Assembly: GCA_947396885.1 (NCBI GenBank)
Contig: OX377205.1
Location: 29,513,899-29,577,898, forward strand
DNA length: 64,000 nucleotides
Source: Heligmosomoides polygyrus polygyrus
Taxonomy: Eukaryota > Nematoda > Chromadorea > Rhabditida > Heligmosomidae
Direction: 5' to 3'
In this document: positions 51,668 to 62,900 of the stretch, one piece after another
How the letters are laid out: each line of letters begins with the position of its first letter
Numbering within the stretch: position 1 is the first letter of the stretch
Program-made: the position numbers and the translations under genes
Notes under the pieces: generated by a model
Databases searched by the model: none
Seen by the model: the letters and a program-made list of their open reading frames with translations, nothing else
Told to the model about the DNA's origin: nothing

Positions 51668-52264
51668 TGCTTATCCATTGCTTAATGAGAGGGTATCAAG
51701 TGATAACCGCAGCGCGATATTCGAATTCAGAAGCTGTGTTAAACGTAGAGAGGTTTCGAAGAAGACCTTTCTTAGCTTTAAAAGTGCTCTCAAGTTCTGA
51801 ACTATCGATCTACAACATAAGCCATCGCGGGAATTTGAACCTATCCAGAGCATCGGCTTCCTACTCAAGTTTGCCTGCATTTGTCCGATTTCGAAAACTA
51901 AAATATTATCATATCAATCTGCCATCTCGTCTGTTGAGCGGCGGCATTTTTGTTTCGCGGATTACGGCTAAATTCTCTTTCTTTTGCTCTTATTGCTTTT
52001 GTTCTGTTTCGTTCTCAATCTATTTGTTTAGCTAACTCCTCGTCTATTAACTTCTAGTCAATGTCATTTTCCTCCGATTTCCAGTGCATCATCTCGCAGA
52101 CCCCTCTTTCGTTTGTGTGAAGGGTACCTTGACGATTTTGCTGACCGCATTGAAACCATTGTCGCAGCGTACTAAGACCAACAAAAGGTATCTGAAGTGC
52201 CAGCAAAACTCAGTGGGAAGGGTCAAAACGTAGCCGACGGTTCTCTTCTACGGACTTCTCCAAG

Positions 52265-52846
52265 ATGTCCGTTAATGAGCTGCTTAACGCGGTTCTAGAA
52301 AGAAATAATGACCCTGTCATTGAGCAAATGATCTATGCAGTGATTTCTAAAATTCCTCAGGAAGTATCGGAGCGAATTGATACGGAAAAGAAGGAGAGAA
52401 GTCTAGTAATCGAGTGGTTACCGAAGCCGCCCACCGACCTCCCGCCTTCGGCGAAACAACGTGATCTTGAAGACAAGGTTAGTGAAATTTTTGATGTCCT
52501 TAATCTTGAGTGCCGCCCCTTAGAGGTGTACAGAATGGGGAGACATGAACGCGGGCGCGTTCGTAAAGTGAAAGTTGTATTGCCTTCAAAGTCTCATTGG
52601 TTATCAGCTTTCTCAAATGCTTGGAGACTTCGAAGCTCTACAACTTTTAGTAAGGCTCATTTCCGCCGTACCTCTGAGGAGCGGAGGAGGATATATGAAT
52701 TTAGGCGGGACAGTAAGGAACGAAACAGGCAGTTAGGTAGTAGGGTCTTGGTGGTGTACCGTGGTGAGCTGCGACACGTCGAAGACCTGCCGAGATCGAG
52801 GACGGTTGAAGACCGTACCGGGTCTAGGGGTCCGGTAAACGTCTAG
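52265..52846 (+). CDS. LINE C ORF1 protein
   Basis: The 193-residue open part (VNELLNAVLERNNDPVIEQM; ERSLVIEWLPKPPTDLPPSA; LEVYRMGRHERGRVRKVKV) aligns with LINE B ORF1 from its residue 42. The preceding N-terminal portion is present but in another frame (52160-52260), so the true start is lost by a frameshift. It ends TAG 52844-52846, where LINE B has the ATGA overlap. Confidence 0.75.
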   Translation: MSVNELLNAVLERNNDPVIEQMIYAVISKIPQEVSERIDTEKKERSLVIEWLPKPPTDLPPSAKQRDLEDKVSEIFDVLNLECRPLEVYRMGRHERGRVRKVKVVLPSKSHWLSAFSNAWRLRSSTTFSKAHFRRTSEERRRIYEFRRDSKERNRQLGSRVLVVYRGELRHVEDLPRSRTVEDRTGSRGPVNV

Positions 52847-52857
52847 CTGGACACGGT

Positions 52858-55693
52858 ATGCCATCCACGACCATGAAGTGCTTTTTGTTTAACTCTCGAA
52901 GTCTTGCTAACAAGATACACCACCTGCATTTCTTATTGGCAACATATGATCCAGATCTACTATTCATTACCGAATCATGGCTTTCAGAGAAAAGTTCAGA
53001 AATACTATCCAACTTTCCGTATAGAATTTTTTTTAGAGAGGATCGTATAAATCGAAAAAGTGGTGGCATTTGCTGCCTGGCTAAGAATTCAATTACTCTG
53101 ACCGCTGTTAAAGTTCCCCCCCCCCTGCCTCAAATCTGATATTCTCTGCATTGATGCAGTAAATGCAAATTGTTCATGCGCATTTAGAGTTGTCTTAGTG
53201 TATCGCCCACCGAACTCAAATGTGTCCGACGATGACTCCCTTATTGACGTAATGATAGAATTGTGTCTTTCCAGCAAAAATCTCATTGTGCTCGGGGACT
53301 TTAACCTTGATATTGATTGGGCTCAGTGTAGCCTAAGAATCTGTGTTCAGAGAACTTTTTGGAGTTTTTTGATTGCTGTGGTTTGTCTCAGCAAGTAGTG
53401 GAACCTACTCGAGGTGGTGCAATTCTTGATATAATTTTGACTTCAGAACCAATCTTTAACAACATTACTGTCGTTTTCCCATTCGCGTCATCCGATCACA
53501 ATGTAATTACCTTTGAGATAAATGTTCCTTTAAATAGGCAACGTGAGCTGCCTTTTCCCAATTTTTGTAAGGCCAATTATCCTGAGTTGATCCAATATTT
53601 CAACTCTATCGATTGGTGGGAAATTTTCCAAGGTTATGAAAACACAGATGACTTGAACAACAGATTTTGCCGTGTAGTTTACTGCGGCTTATCTCTTCAT
53701 GTTTCCATTGACTATACAAAGACTTCAATTCATTTCTATCCAAAGCACATCTCTAATTTAATAGGTCAAAAGTAACGCCTTTTCAAGTCACTGACAAATC
53801 CTCTTTGTCATCCATTATATAAGAAAGTATGTCAAGAATTGGACCACCATTTGAAAAGGTTCCTAGCGTATAAGGAAAAGGTTTCTTCCATGACTCAGGA
53901 TAAAAAGGCATTGTTTTCTCATATTCGGAGAAAGATGAAGCCACAGACAAAGCTTCCTGTTCTTGTGGATGATACTGGCCCAATGCATATAATTGACCTG
54001 CAAAAAGCGGAAGCGCTGGCACGCGTTTTTGCCTCTGTCTTTAGTTCGAGCTCACAGAATATCCCCTGTGTATCGAACGATTTGTTTGAACATGCGAACA
54101 TGGACGAAACCGAAAGCATTGAAAATTTTATGATAAGCCCCGATGACGTTTTAAAAATTATGAAACGACTTAAGTGCTATTCTTCTGTAACGTCTGACGG
54201 AATTCCACAAATTATTTAAGAAATGTGCCACTTCCATTTATAGACCCCTGTCGATGATTCTAAATATTCCTTTAACCAGCTGTGAGGTACCCTCGATTTG
54301 GAAGGAATCCATTGTTACAGCCATTCCAAAAGATCAAAATCAGTACAGCTCTCTTCCTTCCGTCCTATAAGCATAACGCCCACACCAATGAAAGTAATAG
54401 AAAAGATTGTGCGAGATAAGATTGTTACGTGGTTTTCTCGGAAAAACGTAGTTACTTGTCAGCAACACGGCTTCACGACAGGCGCCTCCACTCCCACTCA
54501 GCTGGCTGACTGCATCTTTGACTTGAATTTGGCTTTGAATAATGGAGATTCTGTGGATGTATTTTGATTTGTCAAAAGCTTTTGATAAAGATAACCATGA
54601 AATACTTTTTGGTAAACTTCACCAACTAGGCGTTATAGGGCCGCTTTTAGAATGGCTGCGCTCTTACTTGTACGGAAGGCGTATGCGTGTAAGGTAGGAA
54701 GTTCTTTTTCAAGATGCTATGATGGCAATAGTGGTGTCCCTCAGGGTGGAGTATTGTCGCCAGTCCTTTTTCTTGCGTACCCCTGCGACCTTCCAACAAT
54801 TTTAGTCACTCACCCTCAAGTGAAGGTACAGCTGTATGCTAATGATATAAAGATTTATGGTATCTACAACAGTGTCAATAAAATGCAAGTTTGCCAAGCT
54901 TTATCTCAATCAATAAATATGATGATGGAGTGGTCTGGAACTTGGGAAATACCAGTGAACCTTTCCAAGATCATGGTCTTTCACCTTGGAAGCTTACAAG
55001 CTACAAGAATTCAAATTTAATAATAGATTGCTACCATCTATAACGGGACCCCGTGACCTCGGTGTTTTCTTGGACCGAGAGTTGAAATTCTTGAATCGTA
55101 TTGATATTATGGTGCGCAAAGCATTTTCTACCCTCATTTTCATTTTTAGGAATCTGAAATGTAACGACAGCTCAATTCTGGTCACCTTATATAAGGCATC
55201 GTCATTCCAATTTTGGAGTATTGTTCCTAAGTTTGGAGCCCCTTCACAAAAAAGAGTCAGGAAAAAATTGAAAAGGTTCAAAAGACATTCACAAAAATCT
55301 TGTTCTACAGGTGTTTCTCAAATACCACAAATACTAGAATGATTCCCGGATATACGGAAAGGCTCAATCTGTAACCTCAAAAGTCTTCTTTATAGGCGTG
55401 TCTTCAACGATCTAATTTTCTGTTTCAAAATCCTCAAGGGTGAGTCAAGGCTGAAGGCTAGCAAGTACTGGGTTTTCGCGCCATCTCAAGGTCGTCATAA
55501 TAAGTACTGCTTCCACTATCCCAAGATAAAGAAGAAAAATAAGGAGAAGGTTTTCCATTCACTTTTGTACCTTGGAGCCCGCTGGTTGCAAATGTTGCCT
55601 CCTACCATACTTGAAGCGCCCAATCACAAAGTTTTTCGAAGTAGACTGAAAAAAATTGACTTGCTTTTCACACTCCACATCCCTGACATTAGA
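52858..55693 (+). pseudogene. LINE C ORF2, broken endonuclease/reverse transcriptase
   Basis: Pieces in order: 52858-53125 (CFLFNSRSLANKIHHLHFLL) broken at a nine-to-ten-C run; 53198 (YRPPNSNVSDDDSLID; LIVLGDFNLDIDWA); 53359-53775 (TRGGAILDIILTS; SSDHNVITFE), stop at 53773; 53839-54219; 54298-54567 (FRPISITPTPMKVIEKIV; QQHGFTTGASTPTQLAD); 54652-55020 (NSGVPQGGVLSPVLFL); 54986-55342; and a C-terminal part to 55693. The catalytic box reads YANDIKIYG instead of YADD. At least six frame breaks are present. Inactive. Confidence 0.85.
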
Positions 55694-56413
55694 TAGAGTA
55701 GGGACCTTTTTTTCTTATTTTATTTTTGATTTTTTTGATTTTTCGGTTTTTTGGTTTTCTATAACCTTTTCCGCATTTTCTCTTCATGTGTTCTTTTTCA
55801 TCCTTTAGTACTAGTTCTTCATTATGCATAGACATACCTCTACAAATATCCTTAGCTTCTTATTTTGCTCTTCTATCAGTTTTTCGGTTGTTTCCTTGTT
55901 TCTATTCTTTATAGTTCACTTTTTTTGGTTAGTTTCCTAATTGGTGTTCATTCAATAGCTTACTGTTTGAGAGACCGGTTTTGTATGAGATGTCAGACTG
56001 AATATGCATAAAACCCTTCTGTTACTTCCCTAGCTGCCATAAGGTATGAAATCTGTTGGAGTTGACGGACCTACTAAGTTGGTATCCGGAGCCGATCCCA
56101 CGACTTGCAGTGTTGGCGGCCCACTGCTCTTCTCCGTCAAATTCTCATCCTTTCTCGGCCCCTCCCACCCCCTGTTCAATCCTGCTCAATTTTTTAGAAG
56201 ACTTTGCACAGAATTTACCGGATTTCTTTCTTCTAATTTGTAGTTCCACCCTTCTTTGTTGTATTATAATTTAGTCAGTTAACTAATTTCAATTTTTGTC
56301 GCAGATGGCTTTTAATTTTTTGTTTTTCACATTGCGTTTTCTGCGATTTACCGTGTCCATGTTGTTGTTGTTTTTTGTGCGCACTATATTGTGCAAATTA
56401 ATAAATAAATAAA

Positions 56414-57330
56414 ATATTGCATGATTATTCAGTAATTCTCTGCACTGGCTACCCTTCACCTTCTGTAGCGAACATTTGCTCACTGAGAGTCTGCATCATC
56501 GTAAGCGGATCAGATACGGTGAATACGATAAACTCATCACACCACCGAAAATGGAAAGAACCAGTTCGACCTTTTCTTGAAATGCTGCGTGCTCGGTTTT
56601 ACCCTGCTTTGTACGGCAATTTGCTCCGCCCTAGGAAGTGTGACGTAAACCAATAGAAACATCAGTGGCTTTAAAAAGTGGCTTTAAAAAAACTGTTGAG
56701 TCGGTTTTGAAAACCTGTTCACAGGACAGCGTCTTCTGCCACTAGAGTATCAAGAAGCAATTATAAAGGAAAGTGGTAATGAGTTATTGGAGAAGACCAT
56801 TATAGTGAACAATTCATTGTAACCCGGTTCACATAAATCTGGACGCCAGCTGGTTGTTGATCAAAGATCACATTTACGAAAAAAGAGGGGGCCGCCTCGG
56901 GGAAGGACCGCCGACTCGAAGGAGCGTTCTGCAGCCGCCTACGTGGCTGCTATTTCCTCTCATCTACTCCCCCAAATCGGCCCACAGCCTGTGTGGCTGT
57001 GAAGAGTCTAGTTGCTATCGTTGATCAGCCTCTGTGGCCGCAATCTTCCTTGTCTAATCGCCACGACCCTTTCCAGCTCGTGGGGGTGTTGTATGAGTTG
57101 GAGGGCTAAGAGGCCTATGTGGCCGCTGCTCCGTGCTTTTCACTAAAGTAGGGTCGGGATGAACTGTTCGCTATCTAGTTCCGCACTACACGTATGTATG
57201 GCTGGCCACTCAATGCCTCGATGTCAAACTCCAGATAGGCTCGTCAATCTAACATTATGATTTTCATAACGGTTTCTCTACGTTTTCCTGCTATTCTGTT
57301 TGTTGTTACAAGATGTTTTGTTGCGATCAA
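56414..57330. other. No gene recognised
   Basis: The stretch 56880-57180 repeats gtggcngc-type motifs (ctacgtggctgctatttcct, gtgtggctgtgaag, tatgtggccgctgctc), perhaps an unnamed repeat. No coding or splice support is seen. Confidence 0.4.
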
Positions 57331-57335
57331 AACTC

Positions 57336-57425
57336 TAGCGCAAGGCAGGACTCGAACGTGCATCTTGTGCTTTCCGGGCAGCGATGATCGCCTTACATCA
57401 CCGGCGCTGTCTGACCGCACGTAAC
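57336..57425 (-). repeat. tRNA-like SINE head or decayed tRNA
   Basis: The minus strand has the B box cgttcgagtcctgc with a four-of-five-pair T stem. Upstream are cagacagcgccggtgatg (A-box-like) and ggcgatcatcgctgcc. No complete cloverleaf was found. The following 57430-58560 shows no gene. Confidence 0.4.
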
Positions 57426-58638
57426 ATCCGCGACATTCTGCTATTGTTATTGTTATTAAAATATTCTGTTCGTGTTTTGCCCTCTTTTTTGATAAATTTG
57501 TTTTACAATCCTCTGATTGTCTCACCCAGCACAAACACTAATTCGTTTACTATTGCACGACAATGCACTGTTCACATCTGTTCACACACGACATAATCCT
57601 ACAGATAGATCGCACACATGGGTATGACATTTGCTGCAAGGCGCTCCTATTTCGTAGATGTACTGGTTTACTATCATTCCTCTGAAATGTCCACAATCTG
57701 TAATGTAACATTAGCTGCCTAGAAATACAGAACGCTTACCTAGGTGAGTAGTGACATACAATGTAATTCTTGAACTGGGATCCACAATTCGAAATAGCAC
57801 ATCCAACCTTGTATGAATTTGCCCACACTATCTAAATCTGCTCTTGTTCAGCAAGTTGGGGATGATTATCGTAAAGGAACGAAGGGAAACGGTAACAACC
57901 CTGAAAGTTATAACTTAGTAACACCACAAGTAGCTTACTGCAATACAGAATAGAGCTCCCCAATCATTTCTTAACATTTGCTTTCTAATCGATAAATCAC
58001 ATCTATTAAGATTACTTTTTATTTACAATCTTCTTGTTGATCTCCCATCGTCTACAGAACGAAAAAAGCGGCCACCTCGATTGATGCACTTTGTATTGCA
58101 TGCGGATTCTCAATGATATCGTCTGAGCGCCCAATAGTCAAGGCCTTACCATCGTTTTTTCGTTATCGCAACCAGCGCTCAGCTTTGAGCAGGGTTTCAA
58201 CGACGGTTATCTGTACTTACCACCGTTGCTGTTCAGAAAGTGAAATTTTATAGTATTGGCTCTCTAAGTTCAATAGTCTAGCCATATTCAAGACGAGTTG
58301 CAGTTCGAAGAGTAGTGATTGCCAGATCGTTCCGTTGCTATAGCAACAATTGGTAAATATATAGTGGTACTTATCAAGATACTGAGTTTCACCGGTACAA
58401 GTCGCCTAGGTGAGCAGCGGAGCGGGGGTGCGGTAACGACAGAGCACCGACCGTACTCACGCACTGTACCGTAATCACTCCAGCCAATCAAACCCGAAAA
58501 GAACACGCCCCCTTCTATTTCACTGCCAGGCTCAGCCGCACAGGCAGAGCCCGTGAGGTATCGATCAACGCTCAGCTGTTAGGTTGGAGAGGGGGTTGAA
58601 TCGAGGCATGCGGAGGAACTCGGTCCACGCGGTCCACT

Positions 58639-59075
58639 TAAGCTGCACGTGCTGAAATGCCCTACAACCCGGAGTTTCTTCCCTTGCCAACATTTGGGAA
58701 GTTCAACAAACTCCGCCACGAGGACCACCCAAGCTGCACGTGTTGAAATGACCTACAACCCGGAGTTCCTTCCCTTGCCGAATCCGTGCTCGAAGGGCAC
58801 GTCTGCGTCCATTTGGGAAGTTCAACAAATTCGCCAGGCCACCCAAGCTGCACGTGTTGAAATGGCCTACAACCCGGAGTTTCTTCCCTTGCCAACATTT
58901 GGGAAGTTCAACAAACTCCGCCACGAGGACCACCCAAGCTGCACGTGTTGAAATGGCCTACAACCCGGAGCTCCTTCCTTTGCCAAAGCCGTGTCCGAAG
59001 GGCACGTCTGCTTTCACCTAGAAATTTCAGCCGGCCACGCCACGGGGACCACCTAAGCTACATTTGTTAAAATGG
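58639..59075. repeat. Tandem repeat with dimeric period of about 207 bp
   Basis: Units start aagctgcacgtgttgaaatg at about 58639, 58729, 58848, 58935 and 59053, with spacings alternating about 90 and 119 bp. The longer unit carries an extra gtgctcgaagggcacgtctg segment. One plus-strand frame stays open across several units (VEMAYNPEFLPLPTFGKFNK), probably because of repeat structure. Confidence 0.8.
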
Positions 59076-59282
59076 CCTACCTGGTCACTACCAAACTTGA
59101 GGGCAGTGCCTCGCAGAGGAGGCGCATTCGATCGATACTGTGGCTGCCGCGGTTACGGTAGAAGCAACGACGAGTTCGCCGCACCTCCGCTGCCGCTACC
59201 GGACTCTCCGCTGCTCACCTCCGCGACATGTACCATTTCACTATGGTTAACTGTCCAAAAGTGAGAAGTACTTGGAAGTGGC

Positions 59283-59619
59283 TCAAAGCCGCTGGAGTAG
59301 AATGAGAGATTGCCGCTGTGTTTGAAAAGGTAGAGAGACGCGGCAAATTCCCTTTAACATCACCAATCTGCCGATTCTAAAGGTAAGGCTGCGGATGGAG
59401 TCATGCTCCATTCTTGAAAGGTAGTTCTCGTTGCGATCCACAAAGGCGATTTTTATGCTTCTGGTGAGTGAAAAAGCGACAATAAGGGGCAGATGTTTTG
59501 ATGTGGTCGCAACGACGCATATTGCTGGACCGTCAGTAGACAAATCACATGCTTTACCTATGTGGCTCATCACCTTCACCACTGCTTTCACGGACAAGTA
59601 GTACAAGACGCCGTCCTCA
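59283..59619 (-). CDS. Candidate coding exon(s), unrecognised
   Basis: After an acceptor (agtgagctttag, ending 59620 on the minus strand) the frame stays open for 112 codons: EDGVLYYLSVKAVVKVMSHI, DGPAICVVATTSKHLPLIVA, SIKIAFVDRNENYLSRM, then DSIRSLTFRIGRLVM. Internal acceptor and donor sites (GTAAAG near 59560; ctcaccag near 59460) allow splicing in the same frame. It lies downstream of the CAP-gene exon at 59939 but shows no CAP motif, so it could be another gene. Confidence 0.4.
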
Positions 59620-59938
59620 CTAAAGCTCACTACACACTACGCCGCGGATAATATTTTTGACCTGCTCTTCTATTCAAGCATCGACTCTTGAGGATCTTAG
59701 ACCGTGCACCCAAATCCAGGTTCACCTTGCAAAATAACAGGCATGTTTTTCGAGGATTACAAGACTTTAAAAAGTTGATAAAGTAGTTCGCTCTTAAAGT
59801 ATGCAGGCAATTTTTTTCTGATATACCTAATACAGTTTTTCATAACATAACAGTTTATCTCCCTATTTGCTATACTTGTGCGTTAAACTATCTTTCCAAT
59901 AATGAGTAGATCCTGCAAACGAGTGGTTATCGACATAC

Positions 59939-62900
59939 CTTCTCAAAACCCTTTGGAGCATTAGGTCTAACGTACTCCCACCAATGGTAATGGAGTTTGT
60001 TTCCGATGCCATCTGCCTTCATTTCGTCGGACCATTCTGCAACCGCCTGAATAAAAGATCCTTTCTTGAATAAAAGAAATAGCATTCCCTCAATAAATTT
60101 GAAGGTTTGTCTCCATTCGCTGATTAGATCATACGAATAATCAACTGTGTAGTTAGCAACGGATCTCCCTCGTTAGAGAACCTTCGTGCTCTCTTGCTAA
60201 GAGGGATCTCAGGCCGCTTGTCGCAAGGCCACGTGGCGAGTCCCCGGGTGGTGCATAGGGGAATGAAACGCGAACCAAATGCGACCGTGTACTGCCCAGA
60301 GACGCAGGTGGGATGCAGGGGATGGAGTCCTGTCGGGTCGACGCGTTCCTTATGCCTAGGAGACACAACACAGCAGCATTAAACCATTCCTGCAACGATG
60401 GGAGGGACGAGTACGGAGAGGCTGCTAAAATCTCAAGGCCTGACCAGGCTGCGCAAATTGAAAAGGACTAGGATGAGAGTCTGTACTTACAATGCCCGCA
60501 CGCTAGCATCGGAAGCTGCCGTCGAGGATCTGATGATGCAAGCCAGAAGGACCAAATACGAATTCAAAGATACCACCTCCTGCACGCCGCCTACGGCTCC
60601 GGAGAAGAACTGTTCCTCGGAACATGCGACAGCAGGGGAGTAGGCAACGTTGTCTTCGTCAACACGCACTTGGCGATGAACATCGATTCGTACCAGTCTC
60701 TGACAAGCCAAATCGGACGTCTGCGACTGAAGCGATGTAGCTCCGTGCTGGCTTTGACTGTGTTCGTCGCGTATTCCAAAACATCCGACTACGAAGAGGT
60801 CAAAGCCTTCTACTTGGAACTGGACAAGTCCTATAAGGAATATCACACCTTCTACAAGGTGATCGTCGGCGACCTCAGTGCCAACATCGGACCTCGAAGA
60901 TCGCCGGAAGAACTTCACATCGGAACCCACGGTTTGGAGTGGAACGAGCAAGGTGAAAGGCTGCCTGAGTTTATCATGTCGATTAAGACCATCCTGGAAT
61001 CTCACAGTTCCGGAAGCCCTCCTTCCTAGGATGGACCTAGGAATCCTCCGGTGGCCAGTTCCACAGTCGACTACATCATCTTCAATCGCAAGTATTGCCT
61101 GACCTATGTTTCCGTTGTCCCAAGTTCTACACGAAATCGGACCACCGCCTCCTTCGCGCAAGGTTTCGCTTTTCGTGTCAAGGAGAGATGGCCGCGAAGT
61201 TCAAGTAGAGGAGTCCCAGAACGACCACCATGTGGGACCTCTACACCTCTCTTGCCGGCCTTTGGGAAGGTACCGCCAGCGTGGAGCAGCACGAGCGTCT
61301 GGCAACTACCAACTGACGTCCGAGCTTGCGAAGTTATGCAGAGAGGCGATAAAGAAAGATCTTAAGGAGAGAAGGGCGGAAGTGTTGGCTGAAAATGCAG
61401 AGGCGGGTTGGAGCATCCGCAGTGCCCACCGGAACTTTGCCAACCTTAAGGCCATGATAAACGCTCTCCGACGTTCTGACGGAACCGCCGCCTCTTCCAG
61501 AAAGACCATGGAGAAGGTCATCCACGACTTTTACTTCGATCTCTTTGATAGCCACGTCTACCTACCGCCATGCCATCTTCCGCAGGATGGATACGTCTTT
61601 CCCTCTGTTCTTCCTCCCGAGATCCGACACGTTATCTCGTCGGTGAAGAAACGTACAGCACCCGGTCCCCACAGGATCAGACCCGAACACCTGAAGAACC
61701 TCCCGCCAATGCTCATCAACACTCTGGTGCGGCTCTTCACACGCTATCTGTCGGAGTGCAAGTGGAAGACCAGCAGGACCGTTTTGCTGTACAAGAAGGG
61801 AGACGTGCACAACATTGGCAACTGTCGCTCGATCTTCCTGCGTAGCCTACAAGCTGTTCACTCGTGTGATCCTGAATAGGATTAGCAGAACGCTGGACGA
61901 AGGACAGCTATGCGAGCAAGCAGGATTTGGGTTCAGCACGACCGACCACATGCACACCATTATTAATCTCATTGAAGTGTCACGAGAGTACAAGCTGCCC
62001 CTGTGCTTCAGCGCCACTCTCGAAAACGTTATGCGCGAAGTAGAATGGGAAGACGTGGGTGTGAAGGTTGACGGCCGGCAGCTGCACCATCTGCGCTTCG
62101 CTGACGACATCGTGCTCATAACACCGAGCATCAGCCAGGCGGAGCGAATGCTGTCCGGCTTCGATCGTGTATGTGGGAACGTTGGACTGCAGCTGAATCT
62201 TACGAAGACGATGTTCATGAGGAACGGACAAGTTTTCGGTGCCCCATTCTCGCTCAACGGAATGAACGTCTCCGAATGCTCCAGCTACGTCGCGGTCGTT
62301 TGGGTCGCGAAGTCAACATGGCCAATGACCTAGAGCCAGAGCTGGGCAGAAGGAAGCGAGCGGCTTGGAGAAGTCGTGGAGAAGACGAAGAACGTCCGAC
62401 TCTGTGCCCGCCTATTCGACTCCGCTGTTCTTCCTGCCCTAACATACGCCTCAGAGACCTGGGCTATACGAAAGCAGGAAGAACACGCGATCAGCGTCGA
62501 GAGGACGATGCTCGGAGTCACTTTTAGGTGAGTCACTCGTCTAGGTGAGCCACTTACACATTCTTGAAAGGCTTTGATGCGTACTTGGATACCAGCGATC
62601 GAATTCGAAATACATGCTCAGTCGTTGAAAATCTCGAATCCCTTTGTCGTATCTGAGCAATTATAAGCCAATATGCCAGAGGCGGCAGAAGGCATGTACA
62701 AGTAACACACAATTTTATAGTCTGCTCTGCACCCTTCTAAGCAAACCAGATAACACAGTGACACCGTGGTGAACTACCACTCAACCCAAGGTTAACTAAC
62801 CACTGCCACCACTTCTTTGAAACAGTTAATCCAATTGTTTTGTTGTTGTTAGGGCAACGCTCGCCGAAACCATGCCTTTGGCGGACGCCTGCGTGAAATC

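Larger units (their letters stand above)
51925..56413 (+). mobile_element. CR1-like non-LTR retrotransposon, decayed (LINE C), sister of LINE B
   Basis: The 5' UTR similarity to LINE B starts near tctgttgagcggcggcattt. ORF1, a fragmented ORF2 and a 3' UTR follow. The 3' UTR contains the shared block cctactaagttggtatccgg and ends with gcgcactatattgtgc and (taaa)n at 56398-56413. Confidence 0.85.

Noticed and set aside
57336..57425. Functional tRNA gene
   Set aside because: The B box is good, but acceptor, D and anticodon stems do not pair, so a SINE head or decayed tRNA is more likely.
60487..61161. 224-codon minus-strand ORF
   Set aside because: It is antisense to the RTE endonuclease region, whose plus-strand motifs are clear.
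61847..62257. 136-codon minus-strand ORF
   Set aside because: It is the shadow of the RTE RT frame containing FADD.
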